From Camarhynchus parvulus (Eukaryota; Chordata; Aves; Passeriformes; Thraupidae), in NCBI RefSeq assembly GCF_901933205.1, contig NC_044574.1:18895733-18959732 (forward strand): 64,000 bases of DNA, written 5' to 3'. Position numbers and translations under genes: made by a program. Below the pieces are notes generated by a model, which worked only from the letters and a program-made list of their open reading frames with translations, was not told the origin of the DNA and searched no databases. The stretch's first letter is position 1. Each line of letters starts with the position of its first letter. Positions 35,191-46,530 of this stretch are shown piece by piece.

Positions 35191-35226
35191 AGTTTTCAAA
35201 CAAGTTTCAGTTTTCAAACCAGTTTC
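35191..35226. repeat. Tandem duplication of an 18-mer
   Basis: AGTTTTCAAACAAGTTTC (35191-35208) is followed at once by AGTTTTCAAACCAGTTTC (35209-35226), with one mismatch. It is consistent with a replication-slippage duplication. Confidence 0.85.
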
Positions 35227-37182
35227 CACAGCTGTTGGAAGGACATCATGACACAGGGACCTGAGTTCATGAGAAAGAGGACAGGGGAAGTGTGTCAGTG
35301 CTTAAAAGTTGTATGTTTTGCTACAGCAAATGGAGCTGCCTGATTTTTGATCTGACCAAAGTATGGGTTGATCTTCACTAAGTAGTAAGGAACAAGTTTT
35401 CCAGCAGACCAAAGGAGGGAAAAGATGTTTCTAGCCATCCACACCTATGAGGGCATCACTCAGTACCCTGTTTTACTGTAAATAGCTCTTAAAGTTTCAG
35501 GAGTATTTTCAGGCCCTTAAAGTATTTTTCCCAGTCTGACTAACACTGACTCAGTCTTGTTGGAGTTCAGCATGAGCCAGTCAGCCATACTTTACCAAAG
35601 AGCTGAATTCATGTTGGTGTTTTGTCTTTTCAATAATAGTAATAGCTGTAACAGTTGAGAATGAGTGTCCTTGCAATGTTATCAGCTATGCCTGTGTCAC
35701 CTTGGAGTATCCACCAGAGATTAACAAAAAGGGTGTGTGTGACTCTGCAGGTGAAGGGCTGGACAGAAGATACAACAACACACCATTCTGAGCTCTGCTT
35801 CAAACAAAACATTGCAGGTACGAGGAGCAGGGTCACCTTTTCCTGAATCCAGCAATTTCATGGCTTATTGCACTCCTACATATGGCTCTATATGGGAGTA
35901 TCAAGGTTTTTTCTATATTAGTGATGGTCAGAGTGGCAATAAAGACAGTCTCCATTCTGTATCCTGATGTGAACCCTGACTGTGAGGCCTCCAGAAAGCT
36001 GGCACTTGTATGCTGCTGGCATTTTCTGATTACTGTGTTTTTAATAATTTTGCCCAGAAATGAGATGGCAATTGCAGACATCTACAGGGATAATGTTTCC
36101 TTCCTGAGGAGTGGAAAAACTACTTACTTTTTGAAGAGCTTGATAGGTGAATCTCTCTGACTGAGGCACTGACTATTTCCATCTTTGGCAGACAAATTTC
36201 TTCTGCATTGTTACCAATACAGAAAGCCACAAAATTGGTTCTTTTTGTATTTTTTTGTGGTTCTATTTTTTTAGCACTTTTCTTAAGCTTTGCCATGTGG
36301 ATATGGGATGGGATGAAATAGATAATGGTATCTGTTGAAAGATGAAGCATTTATTCTCTATGTGGATTTACTTGATCTTACCAGTCCTGTGTCTTGTTGA
36401 TTCTTCACAGGTTCCAGGGCTTCAATCTAACACTGTAATTAAACTGCCTGGCTTGATGAGGTGTTTTCTGTAGTGAACTTCCTATGCTGGTTTTACTGTG
36501 CAACACTTTTAAAGGGACGATTTCTGTCTCTCTGATTCATTGGTCTTGAGCAACCTCTGAACTATGGTGAATTACCTATCAGTGTATGCAGGTTGGAATT
36601 TACATGTGGGTGACAACTGACATCAAGTCATTGGGCTGTTGGTTAAGGCATTATTCATACTCTGTTTGTGAGTGAACTTTCCAGTGATGAGATTCTTTTC
36701 TGAAGCAGACCTGTTTGGTGAGAAAACTCCAAAGCACTGAGAAAGCAGTAGTGAAACTTTGGCTTGGTAGCATCCTAATCAAACCAGAAAAGTGGTATGT
36801 TGGTTTCACTCCCATCAGCAACTCCAAAGTGTTCTGTCCCATGCATAAAATCTGTAGGGCACGTACCTTGTTCAGCCAGAGTGCTTTCTCTGTTTAACCA
36901 TTTTCAGTGAAAACCTTACAGATACTACTTTCTTATTGGTCTCTGGTTCAGTCACCCTCTCTTGGTTCATTCTGTGATTTGTTCTCAGACACAGAGTTGT
37001 GTAGACTCAAAAATTATCACAAATTGTCCTGGACAAGGATGTTTAGTCCCTGCCCACCACTCAAACTCCCTACATATCTAAGACAACTATTAGTGTAATA
37101 ATAACAAATTAGTTCTTGTGCTTCATATACTACAATTTAGCTTTAGGGTTGGGTCAAATGGCTGCTTTATTTGTTGAGTGGG
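35227..37182. other. No gene recognised
   Basis: Frames of 82-92 codons on opposite strands at 35833-36160 are mutual shadows without recognisable domains. Confidence 0.35.
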
Positions 37183-37219
37183 TTTTTTTTTTTTTGTTTG
37201 TTTTTGGTTTTTTGTTTAA
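37183..37219. repeat. T-rich low-complexity tract
   Basis: A run of T (13 in a row) is followed by gtttgtttttggttttttgttt. It could be the complement of an old poly(A) tail, but no retrocopy body is recognisable to its right. Confidence 0.8.
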
Positions 37220-39367
37220 ATGAGAACTCTGACTCTATTTCTGGAATATCTGAAACTCATTTCTCTTTGTTGTCATTCATAATCAATTCCAGAGCTACCA
37301 TGTATTTCATAAAATGGTAGCTGCAGATTTTTTCCTACATCAACCACTGGGACTAAGAAACAAATGTACATAATAGGGCCAGAATCTCAAGACACATGTG
37401 ACACTTTATTAAGCCTGTGTATATCGTAGTTTATAGCCTCAGAAAGTTCTTGTTCTTTTCTCTGATTATATTCTCAACTACTGTTCCATTCAAGTGTAGC
37501 CAAAGACATGTCATTCTTGTTCTAATTCCTATGAACAAAGCACACATCTTTTAGTTTTCATTATTGGCCTCATTAATAATGACAATGCAAAATTACAAAA
37601 CAAATGTAAACAGCGAAGAACCTCTAGGTGATTGTCAAGTTCTACACTTCAGGAGCCCCATATATTCAGCTTATCTGACAGCCAACCAGTTCTTTCACGA
37701 TTAATTTCAAACTGCTGGAAAATGAAAAGCATTTCCCAAATGAAGTGAGAAAAAGAATGTTTTACCTACCAAAAATCTCCAAACACTTGTTACTCAGTAC
37801 CCACATGCAGAGGAACATGGCTGTGCATCTGTCTCTAAAATATGTGTGCCTGAGAAAGGAACCCAGTGGTATTCTGGGCCAACAAAGGCTACTTAAGACT
37901 TTATAGGTGCACTTTTCGGACCATTCCAGAAGAAGTTCAAGACACACTGGTTCTGAAGCCTACAGCCTTTCTTCCTTTTCCTTATTCCATCTTTTCTTTT
38001 GTGTATGTAAACACAAAATGCTGTTAAGTACTGCTTCCAGACACAGCTTTTAGGTGAATGGAAGAATGCCCAGTAAAACCTAGTTTGCTTATCTCCAGCA
38101 TGAGCTTATAGGTGTGGGGAAAAGATATAAATGGAAAATGCCATCCCGACTATTATACTCTATTTTTATTATATTTTGAAATGTTTACATATGAGCCTTT
38201 AAACATAATTATTGTGAATAATGGAGCCAGAGAGTTGTTTCTTCTTATGGCATTAACTCTCATTGTCACTACTGTACATATTATCTTCTAAAACTGGACT
38301 TAATCTGTGGTTTGGATTTGTGGGAGCTGCTTTTTTTGGACTTGTTATGTAACCACACTTACAACTGTGCCAAACAGCTTGCTTGTTTCAATAGGATGCT
38401 AATTTGTTAAAGAAGGAGGGAGGAGAGAGGCACTGAAGTGCCACGTCTGCTTGGTTTTGCAAATATGGTACCTCATACCCATGAAGCATTTGCAAACATA
38501 TAGTCAGCAGTGTAGGTGGAAGCTGTGCAGCATACTGTAGGAATTACCTCTTTTCAAAGCCTCAGAAATCTTGTGGGCTCAAAATATTCATCAGCATACT
38601 GATGTTTAATAAGTTGCCATCTGTCAGCTGAAATGTGGTAAATCCAGTGTGAATGCTTCGAGCCCACAGAAAATGTAAGGCAATTTGGTGTAGCTTTGCC
38701 TGCAGGGAAAGATGGCTAAACTAAGCTGCACTACCCTGAATTTGGCCAAACTAAAAGTGTGCAGCCAGGTATTCCCAGGGCCTCAGCTGATTTACAATAA
38801 CTTGACCCATGATTGAGAGTCCTTCTGCACCTCCATTTGCAGCCAGATTATACTCAGAAACTGAGATCTGGAGGGATGGCTAAATTTAGCTATTTTTAAA
38901 ATTAATTCAACTACTCTGGCGCCAGAAAGCCTTCTAGAATTTGCTCTGGCCAGGATGCGTGGAAAGTACGTGCTCTGACAATGTAACACTGATTATTTTA
39001 TGGATTTCTACAGTTCAGTATTATGAGCATCCAGGAGCTAACCCCCTCTCCCTACCTCTGCCAAAATCTTTCAAGTGATTTTGTGGAGAAAGGTTTCAGA
39101 GAAAAACTCAAGAAAAAGGAGCCATGTGCTTGGGTTTTGCTACCTATCACTGACTATTGAAAAATTGCAGGGGGATTTGTGGGTTACAAGTGTACAATTC
39201 ATACTACACAGTGTGTTACTAAGTACAGCAATATCTTGAAGGAAGTAAGGTTTGAATGTCACTCTTGGGCTTTGAATGCATTGTAGTGGGAAATGAACAG
39301 GAATTACCATTTCATCACGCATCAACTGACAGTTTGCTTTGAAAATTCAACTTCTACTTGACTGCCA
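37220..39367. other. No gene recognised
   Basis: AT-rich. The stretch 37555-37750 has a run of homeodomain-like TAAT words but no decisive signal. Confidence 0.35.
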
Positions 39368-39490
39368 TATTCTTAAGGCCGGAAGAGACATTATAATCTC
39401 CTTTGCTTGCCCTTCTATGTGCCACAGCTTGCAAAATCTACATTAACAGTTCCCAACTGAACCAAGCCTAGAACTCAAGCAGGCTCAACA
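39368..39490 (-). mobile_element. Ancient CR1-type LINE 3' fragment
   Basis: The line tcttaaggccggaagagacattataatctc, then a degenerate cctt...tatgtgccacagc and later cccaactgaaccaagcctagaac, follows the reverse complement of old CR1 tails. In that sense-strand tail, a GACTAGATGATCATAATGG-like block precedes CCCTTCTGGCCTTAA. Divergence is high, so only the order of short matches supports it. Confidence 0.6.
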
Positions 39491-40690
39491 CTGCAAGTAT
39501 TTAAATGTCCATTTTTAAAAGGAGTCAGCTGGAAACCTCAAACTGCAACGCATTCTATCTTTAGAGGAAAATGAATTTGATTTAGATATGAACTTTGTGC
39601 CTTGGCCTTGACTCAGGTTTTTTCTAAGTAAAATTAGTATCTGGCAAACATACTCCAACCCCCTTGCTTATTGGGTAATATAGTTCACTGGTCATTTAAA
39701 GAAGCGTAAAAAGATATACCTGGGAGACTGCATTCCTTTGGAAGGATGCAGAGTACCTCAAATGTACAATAGCCCTCACTTGGGTATGAAGGGCAGAAAA
39801 AAGCAACTGATTACAAAAATTCCTGATCAAAATCAAGATTCAAATAGTCCTCATCTATTCAATCTGCACTGAAGTAATGACCCATTTGGAAAAAAAAAAG
39901 AAAAAGTTTGGATTTCACTTCTTTTTTTATTTAATGACCAAGTGTAGACACTAAAGAAGGGAATTGACTGTTTTTACGAGCTGATTCCCTTTCCTTCCTC
40001 CTTGGCTCATGTGTCTCTCTGGTGACTAATGGGGAGGTTGCTTCTCTGGAACACAAGGGGAAAGTTTCAGTAAATTGCAAAAGCATGTTTGTTACTTGGA
40101 AGTCTTTTGGCACATTTTTGAGCAAAGTTCATGGAAACCATAAAACTATTCTGAAGAAAGACTTAGAGGCCACATTATCAAAAAATGCACCTACACACAG
40201 GGACCTGCTTGTGAAAAGTTCATTGCAGTGGTCAGATCAAGAATCTGAGCTGTTGTGCAGTCAAACAGGTGTGGATAAAATACACAACTGCATCTGCAGA
40301 TGAGGCAGTTTCCCTGTCATGGAAATACACATCTCTCAGATTTGCAGAGTTGTCTCTATGTTTTATAAGGGTGAATTAAGTACCTAATTTTATCTGACAA
40401 TTAAACTCTTTCCTTACCTCTTTCATTGACCCTTCTGTTTTCCATGTGCAGAAGATAAAATTTTCCCCTATAGAACAACCTAAAGCTTCTAAAATGTACT
40501 GCCCTCAGAGAAAACACTATATGAAGCAAAATTACTAATAAGGTTATATTGGAGACTGGCTTGTTCTTACAGGAACTTGATCTCAGTAAGCCTTCTAAGT
40601 CTTTCTACCAGTAACTTGAGTTTTATTTTCATATGTGAGGAAAACCATCAGAATCTATGGAATTGTAGGGAAAATAAATAGATCTGCAAG
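39491..40690. other. No gene recognised
   Basis: AT-rich with an A-run near 39890-39906. The frame 40022-40303 (+) has no recognisable domain. Confidence 0.35.
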
Positions 40691-40930
40691 ATGAGGAGAA
40701 GGAGAAGGAGAAGGAGAAGGAGAAGGAGAAGGAGAAGGAGGAGGAGGAGGAGGAGGAGGAGGAGGAGGAGGAGGAGGAGGAGGAGGAGGAGGAGGAGGAG
40801 GAGGAGGAGAAGGAGAGGAGAAGGAGAAGGAGAAGGAGAAGGAGAAGGAGAAGGAGAAGGAGAAGGAGAAGGAGAAGGAGAAGGAGAAGGAGAAGGAGAA
40901 GGAGAAGGAGAAGGAGAAGGAGAAGAGAGG
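40691..40930 (+). repeat. Polypurine satellite-like tract (AGAAGG)n-(GAG)n-(AGAAGG)n
   Basis: The plus strand is purine-only for about 240 bases. It has roughly 8 units of the hexamer GAGAAG (40692-40738), about 23 units of GAG (40738-40809), then about 19 hexamer units (40809-40926) with one short interruption (ggagaggag near 40812). The symmetric order and mirror content favour triplex (H-DNA) formation and slippage. The long frames across it (poly-Arg or Gly-Glu on plus, poly-Ser/Phe and poly-Pro on minus) are artefacts. Confidence 0.97.
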
Positions 40931-41758
40931 GTGTCCTCTGGCAGGCTTTGAGTTCTGGAAGAGTAAGATCACGCTAGTCTTTTGGCTGCCTGGATTACAT
41001 CTGCAGCTGTTCATGTGCTCTCTTTTTTTATATGTCTGCTTGCTGGCTTTAGTAGTCATACTCAAAAAACCAATAGATTTTTCTTTCCTTAAAATGCCCA
41101 TTAAAAATGGATCTTGCAGTCACAAAAGCTGTTAAGTAAGCACTCTGAGACACCTGGGAGACATATATAGGACAGGAATAATTTTTGTGTTTCACTACCA
41201 ATATCTTTCCAACTCAACCTGGAGCAAACAACTCTAATAGGAAAAGGAAGCTTCATTTTCCATAGTCCCTTAGGTCTTGGCTTCCCCAATAAGGAAGTCA
41301 TATTAACATCTTCTCTGATGATGACTCAGGTGATGCAAATAGGCCTTTACTGAGAATGGAACTGAAACTACATCTTCACTTCATACAACCCATAAAAACA
41401 TTATTTAGGTCATCATTGGCAAGGTTTTAATTGGAGGCCAACATAATTTTCCTGAGCTCCTTATAGTTCTTTGAACTTGCACTTTCTTACCAGTCCTGTA
41501 CCCATCTTGGAGCAATCTGCAGTGTGTCAAACAGGAATGTGTTTGCATGTTTGCAACTGACTTTAAAATACCTTGCTGTTATGGCTGTTGGCAGCAGCTT
41601 GCTTTACCTTCCTTTGTCCTTTTCTTGCATATTCACATAACCTGAAACACGCTGGGCGGTTTTCGGTTTCATTTGTGATTTACCTAAAATTCCTTCCTTT
41701 GATTGTTACAAGTCAGGTCAGATATATCAACGTGGAGTTTCTCTTCTGCAAAACTTGA
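40931..41758. other. No gene recognised
   Basis: Unique-looking AT-rich sequence between two simple repeats. Short frames only. Confidence 0.35.
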
Positions 41759-41798
41759 GCACACACACATGCACACACACACACACACACACACACAG
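41759..41798. repeat. (CA)n dinucleotide microsatellite
   Basis: About 19 CA units with one TG interruption (acacatgcacac). It is probably length-polymorphic. Confidence 0.95.
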
Positions 41799-42420
41799 AG
41801 AAGCTGCTGAAAATCAATAGATGTAACTTAAATACTGGGAGTGTATAAAACATAAACCACAATTCATCACTCAAAATGTATTAGCAAATGAGAGCCATGG
41901 GGAGAGCTGACATAAGCAATCTGCCCGACATACAAAGCATTAATTTTCTGGAAATGCCCCATATGTGCTGACTATAACTACCTAACCCTAAAAACATTCA
42001 TAGACAAGATTTTAAACAACTATTCATAAGAGTAACAGCTCTGACACTGGGTGTTGTCTGAGAATTAATGACTGCCCACAATTAATGGCATTCAACTGTG
42101 TTTGAGCCATTAGCTCCTCTCAGTTAGTCATTAGTCCCTACACACAGTTCTCATACTCCTGTTGTCCATTCAGCTTTGGACCAGATGAAAATACATTGTC
42201 TCCAAACACTGAAAAAGCTTGTAGCAATGTAAACTTTCAGCAACTCTACTGCTTGCTTGACAAGGTTTGCACTAGGGAAATTTCTATGTTGAGTTTGGTC
42301 CTAAATTATATCTTTTAGATATCTTTTAATTCCCACAATTAATCACTGCACAGCACCATAGGTAAAGAAGACTTCCATATGCTGTAGTAATGAGCAGCCT
42401 CCAAAAAATGTGACTAATAG

Positions 42421-42530
42421 AGGAAACGTGCAGCTTAAGCTGTGAATTAATAATTTATGTGAATTGCAAACAAGAGTTTGCATATGGTGCAAGTATGATT
42501 ACAGATGAAGCTGTTCATGCAAATAAAAGG
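42421..42530. promoter_or_regulatory. Candidate enhancer-like block with octamer and palindromes
   Basis: The block contains the perfect 12-base palindrome CAGCTTAAGCTG (42431-42442) and homeodomain-like gaattaataattt (42444-42456). It also has a 7-bp hairpin TGCAAAC/GTTTGCA (42465-42482) and the POU octamer ATGCAAAT (42517-42524). Density of such words is typical of developmental enhancers in gene deserts. Conservation is not visible from one sequence. Confidence 0.25.
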
Positions 42531-43345
42531 ATCTGAGAATTAGTTGCACAGCTCAGGACCCAACTCCTTTTAAATCCAGCTGGTAATAACTCTTATGACT
42601 TGGAAAATGCAGGGCTTGGTTACACAGAATATAAAATCTAGGGCTGTGACCTCAGCTGTAGAGTGTGATTCTGATCTGAAGAGAGACACCTCCAAAAATA
42701 TGGCGTGCTCATTTTATGAAATCTTCCTAATCCTGTACTCAGAATCATACCTGCTAACCTTGGAGACACAAATCCTGTGCTGAAAAGCAGCAGTAAGTAA
42801 TGGAAGAAGTGGCACTGGGGCTAGGACTGAGAGCGAACCCACACAGTTCCTTGCTTTGGGACAGAAATGAGTTAAAAGCTGGGATTTCCCAGTCATGGAA
42901 AATATTGTCACTTTGCAAATTGCTCTCCTTCAGAAAGAAAACAGTTTGAAACTTCCTGTAGAATGGAAATTCTGTTGAAATACTCTGTAAAAAAATGTGT
43001 CACAGTACAAACAGAAGGCTTCCCAATCTGTAAAGGGTTTCTCCCTTAATTTAGACACAGCTGTCCACTTATAAAATAAAACATGAGAATCAACTCATAG
43101 AATATTGACAGCATTGTACATTACACATCCTTTTAGACAGCATTTCTAAACTACTGCATGAAATGTCAATAACAATATGTTTAAACCAGTAAAAATAAAT
43201 TACTTTTCATAACAGATTTCATTTTCAAATGTTTGTAGATTGTCTGGATTTGGTTTCAGGGCAATTTGAAGTCTTGTCAAAATTTTGGCTTCAGATTAAA
43301 AAGAAATTCTTTTTTAATCTCCTAAAGAGCAGTGCTTAGAAAAGA
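42531..43345. other. No gene recognised
   Basis: AT-rich. Short frames only. Confidence 0.35.
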
Positions 43346-43900
43346 TAAAGGCGTGTCAGTCCCGTGCAGAGCTGCGGCGCTGGTGCCTCACGCAGAGCAG
43401 CGTGCCCACACTGCCCAACACAGCGCTGTGGATCTGCTTTGAATTGGCTCCTGTCGGGGCGTCCATCAGAATGGTGTCTGTAAGTCTGAGAATGTAAAGC
43501 TACTTGCTTTGTGGCCAACCTCTAACTACTAATGAGGGTTAGGGAGAAAGTTTCCCTCGAGGCGGTTCATGGCCTAACTGCTTGCACAGATCTGCTGAAG
43601 CCCTTCTCAGACGGAGCTGGCGCTGAGGCCTGCCGGGGCCAAGGGTTCGGCCCACAAGGAGAGCAGCAGCTCCTCCCCGCCACAGCCATGGCTGCCAGTG
43701 CTCCAGGGCCACACTCTCATCACTGCTGGGGGCACTGGGGACACCTTTGTTTGCAGAGGGCTTCAGTCAGGACCAGGTGCCAGCACAGGCAAAGCAGAGC
43801 CTTGTCAAGGGTGGCAGATGTCTGGCGACAGCAAAAAAGGCTCTGCAGCTTCCTCAGTCTCTTGGAGGACTTGCTCCTTGGCCTGTCACTGTGGCTCTGG
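43346..43900. other. GC-rich patch, left part CpG-rich (weak CpG island)
   Basis: By hand count about 16 CpGs lie in 43346-43690, roughly half the number expected from base composition there but far above the surroundings. From 43700 on, G+C stays high but CpGs thin out. Frames on both strands (43336-43518 -, 43532-43909 +) are probably due to low stop-codon density. A promoter, first exon of an unrecognised transcript, or a methylation-free intergenic island are possible. No TATA box or splice donor stands out. Confidence 0.4.
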
Positions 43901-44196
43901 CAGGGATGAGCAGGAGGACAGAGCTGTTGAGCTTAGGGCCTTTTCTAATGTCAGGATGAGTAATGAGAGCTCTACCCTCAGTCTTTGCCATACCTCTGCC
44001 TTTTGCCCTCCTCTCCAACGACAAAGAGTCTGATCTCTCATCCAAAGGGAAGCAAAATGCAGTTTTGTCTTCTCTGTTGAGAACCCATGAATCATTATGG
44101 ACCGCATGTGAAGGAGATTTGAGATTTTTTCAAGGAACTTGACACACAGTTCTTCCTCAGCTTGACCAGTTATGAGGAGGCTTATTGTAAAACTGC

Positions 44197-44607
44197 TACT
44201 GGAGAGAGTCCAGTGAAAGACTATGGATTTGATGTAGGGACTGGAGCATGTATCCTGTGAGGAAAAGCTGAGAGAGCTGGGACTGTTCAGCCTGAAGACA
44301 AGGCACGTAGGGTTCTCATCACTGTATGTAAATACATGATGGGAGGGTGCTAAGAGTAGGATACCAGACTCTTTTCAATGCTGCCTACTGGCAGGACTAG
44401 AGACAGCTGGCACAAACCCTCTGAATGTCAGGAAATACTGTTTCACTGGCACAGTTTGCCCTGAGGTTGTGGAGTCTCGATCCTTGGAGATATTCAAATG
44501 CCATCTGGACATGGTCCTGGAAAACTGGCCCAGCCTTGAGCAGGTGGGTTGGACCAGATGATCTCTGGAGATTCCTTCCCACCTCAAACATTCTGTGATT
44601 TTGTGAC
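44197..44607 (+). mobile_element. CR1 LINE, 5'-truncated copy with 3' tail
   Basis: The classic CR1 series occurs in order: ctggagagagtccag, ggactggagcatgtatcc, tgaggaaaagctgagagagc, tgggactgttcagcctgaag, ggttgtggagtctcgatcc, gagatattcaaatgccatct, gagcaggtgggttggaccag and atgatctctggag. It ends in cattctgtgattttgtgacc, the 3' octamer tail. About 25 bases between gtttcac and tggcacag are missing relative to the usual copy. Frames inside (44375-44674, minus) are shadows. Confidence 0.95.
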
Positions 44608-46381
44608 CTTGACAAATACATAAAGTCTGTATTTGATACAGAAGAATCTGCAACACTGAGACGAAGCATGACAATATTTTTTGTTGTTTGACTTGCTGTC
44701 TTGTACCTGTATATTCAGGACTCCATTTGTCTTAGTAACTGATCAAAGAACTGCACTGACTCCTTACAATGAAAATCTCAAATCCCAGTGTCATGTCAGG
44801 GTATAAGCCTTGGTATCACATCTCAGTTTAAATCAAACTTAAAAAAATAAAAAGCTGCTACATAAGTAGGAAAGAAGTTTCTTGCATGGCTACTCAGAAG
44901 TGACTCAGCATCCTACATGTGGGACTGCCATCCTCTGGAAAGGGCCTTCTGAAACATTTTGAAATAGGGGTGGCATGAAGTGACATAAAGGCCTTCAGAC
45001 TTCATTTGAGATAGATCACAAATGAGTATCTCTTTTGTTTTCATTCTGTCATTTTATTGTCACCTGAAGCATTTTATCAAAATCATATGGTAGCTGTGAT
45101 TGTGGTAGCTGCATGTCTACTTCCTCTCTATTTAAGTAACTGGTTAGAAAGAGACTTTTAGTAAAGTTACTGCCTTTAGCTGCGTGGCTTTCTTTGTTAT
45201 TTCTTTATAATTGAAAAATCTCTTGCTCTGCCTAAATCAAATATTTTCTTAAGGGGAAACTTATTGTGCCAGAATACTATATTACTCCTGACTATGACTT
45301 ATTAGTACTCATGATGCCTAAGCCCACATATACCTTTTTAATTGTAAATAATGATTTTCCCTGTTCTCTGTTCTTTTGTTTTCTGTGGAATTAACAATAA
45401 ATATTTTCTGTCACTGTGCATTAGGGATACTTCAGCTAGACAATAACTACATGGAGTCTTTTGGAACTCCTTCTTACCTAGAACTAAGAGAAGTGTGGAA
45501 ATTAAGGACATGATTTATGCCACTGATGGCTCCTAGTCTTCCCTGTGCAAGCATGCTTGTTTTAAAGGACTCATGTAGAAAGTTTACTGCCCTCAAAAAC
45601 AACAAAGATGGGCCAGAGTGTATTTTTCCAATGCTATTTTAAACATGTGGTTATGGCTCTGAGAGACAGGGTTTCACCAGCCACACCCTTCTCCATTTCC
45701 CAGCTTCCTCAAATGGTTCCTCAGTGCTAGGGCAGACTCGCTCCACGCGGAGCAGTTGTGCAATCTTACATCATTCCTCACTCTTCGCCTCTCCATTTTC
45801 CTTATCTGTCATGAAAAGTGTTGCTCCAATACACTCAGGGCTTAATCAGAGCATTTTTACTGGAAACTCCTAAAATAGGCATTGCTATAACCCATTTACA
45901 GGTTTCCTAACTATTAAGTGACCAAAAATTTAATCTCTAACATACCTGAATTTCACATTGGACAAATCAAATTTTCAGCAATACAGTTATCACTGGCAAA
46001 GATTCTTGAAGGGTACAAAGTTTTGTGGGATTATTTCCTTATATGATACTTCATTTCTTAGATAAAGAGTCCTTGATGATCCTGTACTTTGATATATTTT
46101 TTCATTTCATTTGTATCCACAACATATTGAAAGAAATAGTAAAAAAATATTCTGATAAAAGACTATCTAGACAAACAAAGTGTTTTTGTAATGCTCTCTT
46201 GGGAATTAAGCGGAAAATTAATAAGTTTACCTGTGGGGTATTAGCAGAAGTCTGCAGAAAATGTGGAGGGGCCTGAAGTTAGGAATAAATTACAAATATG
46301 AATACAGAGAGCTTTCACTCTGACATTTAGAGTTTTTATTGCCACTGTACCTGCTCATTAATGCACGTGTTTTAGTAGACA
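44608..46381. other. No gene recognised
   Basis: AT-rich. A small CpG-containing patch lies at 45735-45790. No repeat was recognised. Confidence 0.35.
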
Positions 46382-46530
46382 TTCCTGTGCTACAAGGGAA
46401 TAATTCTGTTTCATGGATGATGAGTTAAGAAACAGAGATTAAGCAATTTATAAGAAGTCACACAGGAAACATATGGCTATCCCTACATCTCTTGAATGGC
46501 AGTCTGGTGGTGCAACTACAGCAGCAGTTC
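46382..46530 (-). mobile_element. MIR-like CORE-SINE relic
   Basis: The plus strand reads gatgagttaagaaacagag, attaagcaatttataagaag, tcacacaggaaac and later ggcagtctggtggtgc. This follows the reverse complement of MIR (gatgaggaaactgaggcacagag, aggttaagtaactt, gtcacacagcta, ggcagtctggctcc). The element therefore lies on the minus strand. Similarity is modest but ordered. Confidence 0.6.

Noticed and set aside
17719..37947. Two distant minus-strand frames (17719-17952 and 37762-37947) both ending near KCLEIFG
   Set aside because: The shared nucleotide stretch is only about 17 bases around aaaaatctc and the flanks do not align, so it is not a demonstrable repeat.
40655..41101. Long frames encoding poly-Arg, Gly-Glu, poly-Pro and Ser-Phe repeats
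   Set aside because: They are direct translations of the simple polypurine tract in both directions and have no independent coding evidence.
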